This document shows positions 9,247 through 18,469 of a DNA stretch of 64,000 nt, in pieces; within the stretch, counting starts at the first letter, position 1, and each line of letters begins with the position of its first letter. This stretch comes from Bacteroides acidifaciens (lineage in GTDB: Bacteria; Bacteroidota; Bacteroidia; Bacteroidales; Bacteroidaceae), in the NCBI RefSeq assembly GCF_903181435.1, contig NZ_CAEUHO010000001.1, positions 2,294,001 through 2,358,000 of the forward strand. The letters run 5' to 3'. Below the pieces are notes generated by a model. It saw nothing but the letters and a program-made list of their open reading frames with translations. It had not been told where the DNA came from and made no database searches. Made by a program: the position numbers and the translations under genes.

Positions 9247-9254
9247 CAAATATA
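9247..9254 (-). promoter_or_regulatory. -7 box of the first AAA-ATPase/nuclease gene
   Basis: CAAATATA on the + strand reads TATATTTG on the minus strand, matching TAnnTTTG 24 bp before the ATG at 9223. Confidence 0.55.
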
Positions 9255-9379
9255 GATGTTATTCGATGAATAAACAAAAATACTCTATGAAAGTTCCACT
9301 TATTTCTCTTTCAAAACAATCACCGAACCGAGCACTTTCACTTCCAAATCGCCTACCTGCACTATAAAAGTAATTCGCA

Positions 9380-10642
9380 TTAATAAGTCAAGCGGATACC
9401 AGCCTGTATATTGAAATTGAACGGATTCTCCTTACGTATGGTCTGAATATCCGAACCGTCATCAAAATAATAAGCAACACCCGGTTCTACATAGATACCG
9501 ACACGTTTCGTTACATTCAACTGCGCACCTACTGCACCGGATACCGAGAATTGCAAGGGTTTCACTGTTTCCTTTTCAGAACCGAGCTTTCCATAGACGC
9601 ATTTCTCAACCATACCGCCACCGGATACATAAAGAGTAACGAGTTTCCTGTCAAGGAAGTTCCAGTTAGCACGCAACGGGATACCGATATAATGGAGTTT
9701 CTGTTCTATCTGCTGGTCATTATCAGCCAGTTTGGCATCCGAGGAAAGCAGCGTATAAGTCAAACCGGACTCTAGGGAAAAACCGTTGCCTAAAGCTTTA
9801 CGAACGGATAATCCAAAAGAGATAGGCTGATGGTGTTTAATATCAACTACCTGTTTTGCCTGACGCAAGTAAGGTACTCCATCTTCAAAAACCAACGTCT
9901 GGTCATTAGGAATCTGCATCAAACCATTTGAAACAGAAAGCATACTGACACGAGACATATAGGGATACGCACTCGAGCCAACTTCTGAAGAAGCACCGCC
10001 CGAATTTCCTACCCCAAGCCCCATCGACCAGGTTCCTTTCCGAGAAGATTGCTTTTCTGCCGGGATATGGTATTTGTCTCTGCCGGAAGGACGTCGTGGT
10101 CTGTTGTTTACCGGACGTTCCGTTTCTTTCGGTTGAGCTTGAGCGGCATTTGTTTCTTCTCTCAGTTTTACCTCATCTACGGCTTTTCCGGGTTCGTTTT
10201 CTTCAATTACAGATTCCGGTTTTTCTTTCACTATGGGTTCATCATCTACCAGTGTTTTATGTTCCGGGACATTCCGGTGTGCTTTCGCCAACCGGTCTTC
10301 ACGGGTAACAGGCCGCAGGACAGGTTCGACGGAAGTGCCTTGCATGTCCGGTTGTTGCACGCCCGGCAAAGCATCGGGCGTGGTAGCTAATGCCGGTGTC
10401 TGTATATGACGCATTTCATCTGCCGCAGGTGTCCCCAGGAAATACAGGCTTACTGACGAGACGATAGCCAGCAATATAACAGCCGCAGCAGCCATCATCC
10501 ATTTTCGATAAGGATATATCTTCTTCTCCACAGAGGGCATAAGCTCTTTCTCCAGTTGTTCCCAACCGGAAACAGGTGTCGGCTCGGAATAATCCGCGAG
10601 CTTCTCCTTCAACTTATTCATCCACAATTCTTTCTCTTCCAT
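9380..10642 (-). CDS. Anti-sigma-like / outer-membrane beta-barrel hybrid protein
   Basis: A 420-aa protein with three parts: a charged cytoplasmic N-terminus of about 47 aa (starts MEEKELWMNKLKEKL), one membrane segment (WMMAAAAVILLAIVSSVSLYFLG, about residues 48-70), a long Pro/Glu-rich linker, and a C-terminal region of alternating beta-strands resembling porin-type outer-membrane barrels, ending in QAGIRLTY. The gene lies 6 bp downstream of an ECF sigma gene in the same operon, the usual place for an anti-sigma factor. I infer that the N-terminal part binds the sigma factor and the C-terminal part reaches the envelope. Function is not established. Confidence 0.7.
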   Translation of the reverse strand: MEEKELWMNKLKEKLADYSEPTPVSGWEQLEKELMPSVEKKIYPYRKWMMAAAAVILLAIVSSVSLYFLGTPAADEMRHIQTPALATTPDALPGVQQPDMQGTSVEPVLRPVTREDRLAKAHRNVPEHKTLVDDEPIVKEKPESVIEENEPGKAVDEVKLREETNAAQAQPKETERPVNNRPRRPSGRDKYHIPAEKQSSRKGTWSMGLGVGNSGGASSEVGSSAYPYMSRVSMLSVSNGLMQIPNDQTLVFEDGVPYLRQAKQVVDIKHHQPISFGLSVRKALGNGFSLESGLTYTLLSSDAKLADNDQQIEQKLHYIGIPLRANWNFLDRKLVTLYVSGGGMVEKCVYGKLGSEKETVKPLQFSVSGAVGAQLNVTKRVGIYVEPGVAYYFDDGSDIQTIRKENPFNFNIQAGIRLTY

Positions 10643-10648
10643 CTCTAT

Positions 10649-11209
10649 CTATCCATTATTCATTATCCATTCTTTTACTCTTTTTGCCAATACCGTCTTC
10701 GCCCGAAACAGTTGCGAAGCCGAAGATTTCTCATTAATACCTAATACCTGGGCGATTTCTTTGTGTGATTTGTCCTCGAAAGTATAAAGGTTAAACACTG
10801 TACGATACCCCGCCGGCAGTTCTTCGATAAACTGCATCAACACTTTTTGGGGTATCGCTTCCACATCGGAAGCATCCGGCTCTTCATATTCTTCGGACAA
10901 CTCTTCCAATGACGCTGCCTGATTGATTACATCATTCTTCCGGAGATACTGCAAAGCAATGTTGACTACCACGCGCTCCATCCAGGCCCGCAAAGAACCT
11001 TCACCGCGCCAGGTGAACTTGTCGAAAGAGTCGAATATCTTTATAAAACTGTCGTGAAGCAGATCCTGAGCCGTATCACGGTCGCCGGCATAGCGCAGAC
11101 AGATGCCAAGCATACGCCCCGCATACTGCTCATACAGTTCCTTGCGGGCTCGGTTGTTTCCTTGCCTGCATTGCTCCGACAACTCTAATTCTTCCATTCT
11201 CTTATACAC
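10649..11209 (-). CDS. ECF-type RNA polymerase sigma factor
   Basis: Group IV sigma-70 factor, 186 aa. Region 2 includes DTAQDLLHDSFIKIF and FRGEG-like GEGSLRAWMERVVVNIAL; region 4 includes GYRTVFNLYTFEDKSHKEIA with its helix-turn-helix. The next gene in the operon is the putative anti-sigma partner. A -7 box TATCTTTG at 11231-11238, with a TTG about 20 bp upstream, gives a plausible housekeeping promoter. The regulon cannot be read from the sequence. Confidence 0.92.
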   Translation of the reverse strand: MYKRMEELELSEQCRQGNNRARKELYEQYAGRMLGICLRYAGDRDTAQDLLHDSFIKIFDSFDKFTWRGEGSLRAWMERVVVNIALQYLRKNDVINQAASLEELSEEYEEPDASDVEAIPQKVLMQFIEELPAGYRTVFNLYTFEDKSHKEIAQVLGINEKSSASQLFRAKTVLAKRVKEWIMNNG

Positions 11210-11230
11210 GTGTTTAACTTATAAATGCAG

Positions 11231-11238
11231 CAAAGATA
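11231..11238 (-). promoter_or_regulatory. -7 box of the ECF sigma operon
   Basis: CAAAGATA on the + strand is TATCTTTG on the minus strand. On that strand a TTG lies 20 bp further upstream, close to the -33/-7 spacing of Bacteroides promoters. Confidence 0.65.
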
Positions 11239-11372
11239 GAAATACTGCATAGAGAGAACAACTCTTTTAGCACTTTTGTTTCTTTAACAGATACAGATGC
11301 AATATTTTGGGTTCTTACGCATTTTTTGAGTACAAAGCAGTATTATTAATCAAACTAAAACCTATTTTATAT

Positions 11373-12092
11373 ATGAAGAAATTGAAATTCATTGCCTTTA
11401 TCTTTGCTATTATGACCACAATGCCGATTCTCCAGTCTTGCCTGGACGACGATAACAGTCCGTCCGACCTACTGGTTATCAGCACAATAAATATGATGAG
11501 CCTGGATAGCAAGGAGTTTTATTTCACCTTGGATGATGGAAAGAAGATGTATCCAAGCAATGGAGAAGGATGGAGCAACGCGGATTTTGTGGATGGCCAG
11601 CGAGCCTTTGTCATGTTCAACAAACTGGAAGAACCGGTAGGCGGATATGACTATAATGTTCAGGTAAAACAGATAAAAGAAATCCTGACCAAAGACATTG
11701 TCACTATGGATGAGGAAGAAAACAATGAGGAGAAAATCGGAAACGATAAGATTAACGCTACTTATATGTGGATTAACAAGGATAAGAAATATCTGACTAT
11801 CGAATTCCAATATTATGGTACGCATAGCGAAGATAAGAAACATTTCCTGAATCTGGTTATCAATAATCTCACCCCGGCTCCTACCGCAGATGAGGAGAGT
11901 GAAGAGGATGAATTTATCAACCTGGAATTCCGCCACAACAGTGAAGGGGATTATCCTCAGACTTTAGGCGAAGGGTATGTATCTTTCAAGCTGGACGAAA
12001 TCAAGAACCAGATGGAAGGAAAGAAGGGACTAAGAATCCGTGTCAATACCCTATATAGCGGAATAAAAACATATGAAGTGAAATTTCCCTAA
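11373..12092 (+). CDS. NigD-like lipoprotein
   Basis: Lipoprotein of about 239 aa from the ATG at 11373 ([12 protein letters not shown]). A longer in-frame start at 11307 would spoil the signal peptide. The lipobox is LQSC. The body resembles the NigD-like family of Bacteroides (N-terminal OB-like and C-terminal domains), proteins first noted next to bacteriocin-type genes but usually of unknown function. It is a single-gene unit transcribed away from the sigma operon, with a hairpin about 60 bp downstream. Confidence 0.75.
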   Translation: MKKLKFIAFIFAIMTTMPILQSCLDDDNSPSDLLVISTINMMSLDSKEFYFTLDDGKKMYPSNGEGWSNADFVDGQRAFVMFNKLEEPVGGYDYNVQVKQIKEILTKDIVTMDEEENNEEKIGNDKINATYMWINKDKKYLTIEFQYYGTHSEDKKHFLNLVINNLTPAPTADEESEEDEFINLEFRHNSEGDYPQTLGEGYVSFKLDEIKNQMEGKKGLRIRVNTLYSGIKTYEVKFP

Positions 12093-12150
12093 TCTGCTAA
12101 TCGAAACATGAAAGACACTCTTTTTTAATATTATATATTAATTACACAAA

Positions 12151-12184
12151 AGAGGGCGGTAGTTGTGAAACTCCCGCCCTTCTC
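12151..12184 (+). terminator. Hairpin downstream of the NigD-like gene
   Basis: GAGGGCGG pairs with CCGCCCTT, with an inner AGTT/AACT pairing, followed by CTCACTTTT. It lies between the NigD-like gene and the next promoter. Confidence 0.5.
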
Positions 12185-12364
12185 ACTTTTAATACTACAT
12201 GCCGGATTGACAGATGTACCAATGATGGGAATACAAAAATGAATGTGAACACTGCTTCGGCAATAAATGCTTGCAGCATTTCTCCTTCATCAAAGCAAAA
12301 AGAATAATTTTTCAAAAACAAATAATTTACACCAGAAATCAAAGTCTATATGTATAATTATGAC

Positions 12365-12372
12365 TAACTTTG
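12365..12372 (+). promoter_or_regulatory. -7 box of the EamA transporter gene
   Basis: TAACTTTG matches TAnnTTTG. Transcription from here would begin after the longer in-frame start at 12267, which supports the start at 12405. Confidence 0.6.
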
Positions 12373-12404
12373 CGGCATTTTTCGAATATAGAAAATTACA
12401 CCGA

Positions 12405-13328
12405 ATGAAAAAAGGACTTTTTTATGCCATATTGGCCTCTGTTTTATGGGCTATAGTCAATCCGTTTATCAAACAAGGACTGAGCTACGATTTTACTCCG
12501 ATGAACTTTGCCGGAATCCGTTTTACTACCGTGGGGATTATTCTTTTCGCATATACCTGGCACAAAGGTATGTGGAAGGAGATACGCCAGCACAGCAGGT
12601 TATTCTTGAACTTGATTCTTGTCAATATGTTTATGGGATATACGGCTTTTTACTTCGGTGTGGATTTTGTAAGTGGTGCCATTTCGTCTATTATCATGGG
12701 GATGACTCCGCTTATCAATGTGCTTCTAGCGCATTTGCTTGCTAGCAATGACAGGCTGAATGTTCATAAAATAATCAGTCTTGTGGTCAGCCTTATCGGT
12801 CTGTTCCTTATCATAGGAATGGGAAGTGACGGTGCGCCGCTCGATTGGAAAGGAATCACCGGTATTGTGTTGTTGCTGCTCAGTATTATTTTTCAAGGGT
12901 ATTCCGCTATCTCCGTTTCGGAAGATAAGGGAAAGGTAAATCCTATTTTTCTGAATGCCGTGCAGATGTTCTTCGGCGGTCTACTTATATATATGATAGG
13001 GCTGGGCACGGAAGGTTATCATTCTTTTATCGGAAAACCAGGCGGTTTCTATATCAGTCTCGGTATTTTGGTGTTTATTTCTGTCTTTGCCTTTAGCTTT
13101 TGGTTTATTGCTTTGCAAAGCAAGGGTGCAAAGGTCAGCGATATAAATATGTGCCGATTGATTAATCCGATTCTTGGCGCAGTATTGAGTTGGATCATGC
13201 TTCCGGACGAGCATCCGACATTCAGCACGGTGGCTGGAATGATTATTATCGTCAGCTCCCTGATTATTTATTTCAAAGGAGCTGAGATAAAACAATGGTT
13301 TAAGAAGAAAACAGCTAAAGCAAACTAA
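12405..13328 (+). CDS. EamA/DMT-superfamily transporter
   Basis: Inner-membrane protein of about 307 aa with ten hydrophobic segments and two EamA repeats. It begins MKKGLFYAILASVLWAIVNP and each half carries the small-residue-rich helices of the drug/metabolite transporter family. The substrate is not predictable from sequence. The start at 12405 was chosen over 12267 because the -7 box lies between them and the extra N-terminus is charged and unlike the family. The gene is convergent with oxyR. Confidence 0.88.
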   Translation: MKKGLFYAILASVLWAIVNPFIKQGLSYDFTPMNFAGIRFTTVGIILFAYTWHKGMWKEIRQHSRLFLNLILVNMFMGYTAFYFGVDFVSGAISSIIMGMTPLINVLLAHLLASNDRLNVHKIISLVVSLIGLFLIIGMGSDGAPLDWKGITGIVLLLLSIIFQGYSAISVSEDKGKVNPIFLNAVQMFFGGLLIYMIGLGTEGYHSFIGKPGGFYISLGILVFISVFAFSFWFIALQSKGAKVSDINMCRLINPILGAVLSWIMLPDEHPTFSTVAGMIIIVSSLIIYFKGAEIKQWFKKKTAKAN

Positions 13329-13367
13329 ATTATTGCGGAACCCGAGTTATAGCAGACCGAAATTGAA

Positions 13368-14294
13368 TTATAGCAGACATTGAATGGACTGCAAGGTCAG
13401 CATTTCTTTAGGCACTGCTGCTTTTATTTCTTCTTTCAATACGCAGAGCAGGCTGTGACGCACGAAATCCCTGCTCGTAGTCAGTACAACCTGGCGCGTT
13501 GGACGTGGGATGGCAAATGGACGTACCAGTTTCCGTTGTTCTTCTGTCAACTGGGATACTGCCAGTTCGGGAATAAAAGTTATTCCCTTCCCGCTTTCTA
13601 CCATGCGCATAAAGGTCTCCATGCTTCCCAGACGATACGCCATCTGACTCATTTTTACTGCTTCCATCTGACAGAAGCGGACAAGTTGGTCACGGAAGCA
13701 ATGTCCCTCGTCCAGCAACCAAAGGCGTTCGCCGGTTATATCGGAAGTACGGATAACATCATGTTTGAAAGAGGGTTCTTTCTTAGACACGTAGGCGTAA
13801 AATTGTTCGTAGAACAGTGTTTCTTCCGTAAGGAAAGTATCTTCCAGTTTGCTGGCTATAATCCCTGCATCCAAATCTCCACTATGCAATGCTTGCTGAA
13901 TATCCTGAGTTTTCATTTCCGTTACACGAATATCCAGTTCGGGATATTTCTCCATCAGTTGCGGAAAGAAGCGGGGAAGCAGATAAGGAGCAATGGTCGG
14001 TAATACCCCTAAACGGAATATACCGGATAGTGATTGCTTTTCTTCACTGATGATTTCTTTTACCTGGGCTGCTCGTGCTAGAATCACACGAGCCTGGTCT
14101 ATCACTTTCTGTCCGATAGCTGTCGGACAAACAGGCTGTACAGTCCGGTCAAACAGTTTCACTCCTAGTTCATCTTCCAATTTCTGAATCATGGCACTCA
14201 ATGTGGGTTGTGTCACCCGGCAATACTCGGCTGCACGGGCGAAGTGCCGGAACTGGTCAACAGCCAATATATATTCTAATTGTTGTATAGTCAT
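13368..14294 (-). CDS. oxyR: OxyR, LysR-type peroxide-sensing regulator
   Basis: LysR-type regulator, 308 aa. The N-terminal winged helix begins MTIQQLEYILAVDQFRHFARAA. The redox pair C199 and C208 lies in GHCFRDQLVRFC, at the same numbers and with the same motif as E. coli OxyR, so peroxide sensing by disulfide formation is well supported. In Bacteroides, OxyR activates dps, ahpCF and katB. A candidate OxyR operator overlaps its own promoter (14315-14338), fitting autoregulation. The adjacent dps gene is only a fragment here. Confidence 0.95.
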   Translation of the reverse strand: MTIQQLEYILAVDQFRHFARAAEYCRVTQPTLSAMIQKLEDELGVKLFDRTVQPVCPTAIGQKVIDQARVILARAAQVKEIISEEKQSLSGIFRLGVLPTIAPYLLPRFFPQLMEKYPELDIRVTEMKTQDIQQALHSGDLDAGIIASKLEDTFLTEETLFYEQFYAYVSKKEPSFKHDVIRTSDITGERLWLLDEGHCFRDQLVRFCQMEAVKMSQMAYRLGSMETFMRMVESGKGITFIPELAVSQLTEEQRKLVRPFAIPRPTRQVVLTTSRDFVRHSLLCVLKEEIKAAVPKEMLTLQSIQCLL

Positions 14295-14314
14295 CTATCA
14301 AATTGTTTGATGTT

Positions 14315-14338
14315 ATAGATTGTCTCTATGCAAAGATA
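14315..14338. promoter_or_regulatory. Candidate OxyR operator overlapping the oxyR promoter
   Basis: ATAG (14315-14318) and CTAT (14326-14329) are separated by 7 bp, as in the OxyR half-site ATAGnTnnnanCTAT, and another ATAG follows 6 bp later. A minus-strand -7 box (TATCTTTG, 14331-14338) lies inside the site. In an intact locus this site could serve both oxyR and a divergent dps gene. Confidence 0.55.
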
Positions 14339-14379
14339 GAGATTTTCAGTTTGACAGCAAGCACTTTTCATCATCTATC

Positions 14380-14484
14380 AGCTATCTGATTGGCGAAAAA
14401 CGCAAGGTTCTGTCTATCGCTTCACAAGCTGGAGACGAAGTGACTGTTTCGATGATGAGTGATTATCTGAAAGAACAAGACTGA
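14380..14484 (+). pseudogene. dps: dps remnant: last 34 codons only
   Basis: The + strand reads SYLIGEKRKVLSIASQAG followed by DEVTVSMMSDYLKEQD and a TGA stop at 14482-14484. This is the characteristic C-terminus of Bacteroides Dps, the mini-ferritin that protects DNA under peroxide stress. No start codon or upstream part of the gene is present: the oxyR promoter region ends about 40 bp before the fragment. About the first 75-80 percent of the gene, including the ferroxidase-site residues, is gone. Confidence 0.8.
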
Positions 14485-14485
14485 A

Positions 14486-16060
14486 TTAAAAACACTCTTC
14501 AAAAAGTTTCTGCATTTGAGGATATTTATCATCAGTATCTTCAGCCTCCATACGCAATTTTATCATCTCCTTTTTCATTTGTTTAATGATAGGAGCATAT
14601 TCCTTCTCATCATACACATTACGATCCTCTTTCGGATCTTTCTGTAAATCATAAAAGTCCCACACGGGTGCAGTAGGAGTCTCCTGTCCATCCGTCATAT
14701 CCAATGGTTCGCCATAATAGAAAATAAGTTTATAACGTTCATTACGAATTCCCATATGAGCAGGACGAATTGTATGATGTGTCCAATAACGATAATAAAA
14801 ACTACGCCGCCAATCAGTGGGCGTTTCTCCGCAAAGATTGTCAACAAAACTGCGTCCTTGCATCTCCTTAGTAATCTTAACACCTGCAAATTGCGCTAAA
14901 GTCGGAGCAAAATCAACATTCAGTATCAAGTCTTTCACTCGTTTTCCCGCAGGGATTTTTCCCGGGTAACTAATTACAAATGGCATACGGGCTGCCTCTT
15001 CATAAAACATACGTTTATCAAAAAAACCATGTTCACCAAGAAAATATCCTTGATCAGAGACATATATGACAATCGTGTTGTCGGCTATTCCCATGTCATC
15101 CAATGCTTTCAAGAGCTTCCCTATATTATCATCAACTGTTGCACCGCAACGTAAATAGTCTTTAATATATTTTTGATATATCATTTTACGGGCTACTGTA
15201 CGTTGCATTCCTTTCGTAGAAAACGGCAGCCCCGGATAACGGCACCACCATCTATCCGGATCGGCAGAAGCTTCTTCCCAACGTCTTCCGATTTCTTCCA
15301 AGTTCTGCCCGACAAACCCTCTCCCATTAGTTTCAGGTCCCCAGTCCATCAGATTTTCCGGTTCAGGGAAAACCACTCCATCATACAAATGTTCCATTCT
15401 GATTGGATAATCATACGGTTCATGGGTAGCTTTAAAATGACAACACATCAGAAATGGTTGTTTTCCCTCCCTGTTTTTCATCCAATCAATTGCCTTTTGC
15501 GTCACAATATCAGTCGAGAATCCCTGAATACATTCACCAAAATTACGATTACCGGGCCAAGGGTCAGAACTATTAATAAAGAGAGGATCACGATATACAC
15601 CTTGATCATGAAAAATAGAATAATAATCAAATCCTTGTGGCTGAGACTTTAAATGCCATTTACCGACCAAGGCTGTCTGATATCCCTCCTGTTGCAATAT
15701 TGTAGCAAATGTAGGTAACGAAGTATCCAACGAATCAGCTAGTGTATATACCCCATTCTTATGACTATATGCTCCTGTAAGAATGGAAGCGCGACTGGGA
15801 GATGAAATAGAATTGGTACAGAAACAATTATCCAACACTACTCCTTCGGAAGCCAAACGCCGAATATTCGGATTATAAACATAGTCAGATAATATACCAC
15901 CATAAATTCCCCATGCTTGTGATGTATGGTCATCACTTAAGATAAAAAGAATATTAGGACGTTCATTACCTGTTATCTCTATATTCTTTTGTGCACACAT
16001 TTTTTCATTTGAATAAGTAGCTAATATTCCAAACAAAGCTACTGAGAACATTCTGCTCAT
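14486..16060 (-). CDS. Secreted sulfatase (serine-type, S1 family)
   Basis: Arylsulfatase-type enzyme, 524 aa, with an N-terminal signal sequence. Metal-binding D43-D44 (LSDDH) and the maturation motif S86-S-P-S-R90...LTG are present. The residue converted to formylglycine is serine, so it would need the anaerobic radical-SAM maturase (anSME), which is not in this window. Likely role: removing O-sulfate from host glycans before or after GH18 cleavage. It is the last gene of PUL 1, 88 bp after the previous one; a strong stem-loop in that gap may lower its expression. Exact sulfate regiospecificity is unknown. Confidence 0.9.
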   Translation of the reverse strand: MSRMFSVALFGILATYSNEKMCAQKNIEITGNERPNILFILSDDHTSQAWGIYGGILSDYVYNPNIRRLASEGVVLDNCFCTNSISSPSRASILTGAYSHKNGVYTLADSLDTSLPTFATILQQEGYQTALVGKWHLKSQPQGFDYYSIFHDQGVYRDPLFINSSDPWPGNRNFGECIQGFSTDIVTQKAIDWMKNREGKQPFLMCCHFKATHEPYDYPIRMEHLYDGVVFPEPENLMDWGPETNGRGFVGQNLEEIGRRWEEASADPDRWWCRYPGLPFSTKGMQRTVARKMIYQKYIKDYLRCGATVDDNIGKLLKALDDMGIADNTIVIYVSDQGYFLGEHGFFDKRMFYEEAARMPFVISYPGKIPAGKRVKDLILNVDFAPTLAQFAGVKITKEMQGRSFVDNLCGETPTDWRRSFYYRYWTHHTIRPAHMGIRNERYKLIFYYGEPLDMTDGQETPTAPVWDFYDLQKDPKEDRNVYDEKEYAPIIKQMKKEMIKLRMEAEDTDDKYPQMQKLFEECF

Positions 16061-16081
16061 AGTATCATTCTAATAAATATT

Positions 16082-16112
16082 ACTCTCGCTACAAAATGTC
16101 TGTAGCGAGAGT
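16082..16112. terminator. 12-bp perfect stem-loop before the sulfatase gene
   Basis: ACTCTCGCTACA (16082-16093) pairs perfectly with 16101-16112 across a 7-base loop, in the gap between the F5/8-type gene and the sulfatase gene. No T-run follows on the minus strand, so it may attenuate or protect the transcript. Confidence 0.5.
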
Positions 16113-16148
16113 AAATCTTAAATAACCTTTATACCTTAGACAACCTTT

Positions 16149-17294
16149 TTACTGTATACCCAATCTGAAATCTCCCACTTGCAATGCACTGTTTGGATTC
16201 AATACCCATCCGGTAAATTCTACCTTCACGTATCGGTATTCAGATTCTTTAACAGGCAATAATTGTGCTGTTTCAATATTAGTGTGATCAAGGACAATTT
16301 TCTCTTCGATTACCTTATAATCAACATTGTCATTACTTCCCAACACACGGATATAACGTAAATGCACCCCAGTCACACCTGTATTTCCAAAGCGATTTTT
16401 CCATTCAATTACATTAAACGACTTCGGGTCTTTCATATCTACTACAAAATAAAGCAGATGATCTGTAGGAGTAGCACAGTCACCATAATCCTTACCCGGC
16501 TTTATCAGTGACAAGAAAGTCTCTCCTTTACCGTCAAGAATATCCTCCGGTTTTCCTGTTTCACCATCCGGAGCATAGTTAGTTCCTACTGTTTCGTAGA
16601 AAATTGAAGTATCTACCGTCCAACTATCCCGACAGTACCAAGGTACAGTTGTTATATTAAGTTCAGCTTTAACTCCGCTATTATCATTGGCAGCTATCTC
16701 GATAACTGCTGTGCCTTGAGCCAAGACCTTGAGTATACCCTCCTCTAACGAAACAACATCTTCTCCATCTTTTATACTATATGACAAGGTTTTATCAGTT
16801 GCTCCTTCCGGAAGTACGGAAACATTAGCATTCAGGTCATAAACAGCCCCCAATTCTAAAGTTAACCCATCGGTATCACCGGGAATCACAATATCAGTAA
16901 CCTTAGCGGTTACAAAAATGTTACACGTTTTCTGCAACTGTATTACATTATACTTATCTACCATCCAAATGCTAAGTTCAGCTTCGCCACTGGCTACGCT
17001 AGTGATTACACCATCCATGTCTACAGTAAAAATCCTCTCGTTGCCAGAACGGAATCTGAAAGAGAACTCTTCTATATCACCTGCATTTTCAGGAATCCCA
17101 TTAAATTGTAAAGTCGTAGAAGCACCGATTTCATCAAACACAATCACTCCCTCTTCATTCATTAATTCACAGTTGACAGTGAAATCTGTAAACGGATTTT
17201 CGGTAATATCCGTGTAAACTGTCTCTTCATCGTCACCACAAGCAACACATAAAGCCACAGTAGCAAATATGAAATATAATAATAGTTTCTTCAT
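16149..17294 (-). CDS. Surface lipoprotein with Ig-like and F5/8-type C (discoidin) domains
   Basis: A 381-aa lipoprotein (lipobox CVAC). After the signal come Ig-like segments (Big_2-type strings such as GVITSVASGEAELSIW and GILKVLAQGTAVIEI), then a C-terminal discoidin-like domain from about residue 230 (ILDGKGETFLSLI...YRYVKVEFTGW). Such proteins are surface glycan-binding partners of SusCD systems. The gene order SusC, SusD, GH18, LamG-type, F5/8-type resembles the B. thetaiotaomicron locus around BT1042-BT1046 as I recall it. The ligand is not known. Confidence 0.75.
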   Translation of the reverse strand: MKKLLLYFIFATVALCVACGDDEETVYTDITENPFTDFTVNCELMNEEGVIVFDEIGASTTLQFNGIPENAGDIEEFSFRFRSGNERIFTVDMDGVITSVASGEAELSIWMVDKYNVIQLQKTCNIFVTAKVTDIVIPGDTDGLTLELGAVYDLNANVSVLPEGATDKTLSYSIKDGEDVVSLEEGILKVLAQGTAVIEIAANDNSGVKAELNITTVPWYCRDSWTVDTSIFYETVGTNYAPDGETGKPEDILDGKGETFLSLIKPGKDYGDCATPTDHLLYFVVDMKDPKSFNVIEWKNRFGNTGVTGVHLRYIRVLGSNDNVDYKVIEEKIVLDHTNIETAQLLPVKESEYRYVKVEFTGWVLNPNSALQVGDFRLGIQ

Positions 17295-17331
17295 ACTTTA
17301 TTATTTTAGTTACATAGTTAATAACTATCTA

Positions 17332-18450
17332 TTATTCAGGACAACGTACTCCCTCAATCCAATTGAACGACATATTAATATCCCATCCGTTACCCGTCCA
17401 GTCTTTAATAACTTTACCTCCACCTTCATTAAATTTCCAGTAAGCTACCATATCCGGATAGTTATCAGGAGAAACATAACACATATTATTCTGAAGTTCG
17501 TTCTGTGACAGCGCTTTCTTCCATACACGAGCTTCACTGATATATCCGTTCAACAGACGACTGTTCAACGACCCACCGATACAGAATCTGCGTTTATCGG
17601 AGTTTCCACACAGATTGATAGGGCCACGCGGAGCATCTACTTGACCGTCCAATTCACCATTTACATACAACTTAATTGTAGAGCCATCGTACACTACAGC
17701 AACATGATACCACTTGTTGGTTTCAAACTCCGTCTTACCTGTCACAGGATATCCGCCACCAGCCAATTGTATCTGGTTCGGCTTAATATTCACATCACCA
17801 AAGCGTAACAAGAAGTTTTCTTCCAAACCCATCACAGTACTGATATACGGGTCTCTTTCTGCAAACTTAGTAACCATCACACGCGCTTCCATGGTAACTT
17901 GTGGTACATTTTCCAATGAGGGTTCATTCACAAAACCAATAGGCATATTTTTACTCTGTGCTGCGCTGACAACCATCACTTGGTTTAGTACAAGGTAAAT
18001 GGTACGTGATGATTCCAGTACGGGCATTCCCCCGGATACATCAGTAATAGTCAGAGGTACACAATATGTGGTTCCCGGCTCCAAATTAGATACTCTCAGC
18101 AAAGAAAAAATCAACTGTTCCGAGATATTCTCTCCCAATTTCAAGACCACCTTATCTGTAGAGAGCATAAAATCCTTTTCCGGAACTATTTTATATTCTT
18201 TCCCATACTGTTTGTTGTAGGCTTCCAATTTTTCCGGAGCAACTTTGATTCTAATGACCTGCTCCTCCATCACTTGGCATGATGCAGAAACGGTTAAACC
18301 AATTTCTGCAGGACCGTCTATCGTATACTTAAAAGTTGGTGAATTTTCCGTACCGGTAAAGTATAACGCATCTTCTAATGATTCAGCATTGGTGCATGCA
18401 CCCAGTATGCTTATTAAAAATATTGCAAATAATAAATATTTCGTCTTCAT
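17332..18450 (-). CDS. DUF1735/LamG surface lipoprotein
   Basis: A 372-aa lipoprotein with lipobox LGAC. The N-terminal half resembles DUF1735 (beta-sandwich common beside GH18 in Bacteroides), and the C-terminal half is a concanavalin A-like LamG domain (about residues 180-365), with the usual KWYHVAVVYDGSTIKLYVNG core and a final VAYWKFNEGGG segment. It probably binds glycan at the cell surface. It lies between the GH18 gene and the F5/8-type lipoprotein gene, 19 bp from the former. Confidence 0.8.
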   Translation of the reverse strand: MKTKYLLFAIFLISILGACTNAESLEDALYFTGTENSPTFKYTIDGPAEIGLTVSASCQVMEEQVIRIKVAPEKLEAYNKQYGKEYKIVPEKDFMLSTDKVVLKLGENISEQLIFSLLRVSNLEPGTTYCVPLTITDVSGGMPVLESSRTIYLVLNQVMVVSAAQSKNMPIGFVNEPSLENVPQVTMEARVMVTKFAERDPYISTVMGLEENFLLRFGDVNIKPNQIQLAGGGYPVTGKTEFETNKWYHVAVVYDGSTIKLYVNGELDGQVDAPRGPINLCGNSDKRRFCIGGSLNSRLLNGYISEARVWKKALSQNELQNNMCYVSPDNYPDMVAYWKFNEGGGKVIKDWTGNGWDINMSFNWIEGVRCPE

Positions 18451-18469
18451 ATTTCTTACAGTTTAGACA

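Noticed and set aside
12142..12342. 66-codon minus-strand frame between the NigD-like and EamA genes
   Set aside because: It covers a terminator hairpin and promoter region and has no convincing protein features.
13380..14003. 207-codon open frame on the + strand
   Set aside because: It lies wholly antisense to oxyR, whose protein has all the family motifs; its own translation is low-complexity and aromatic-rich.
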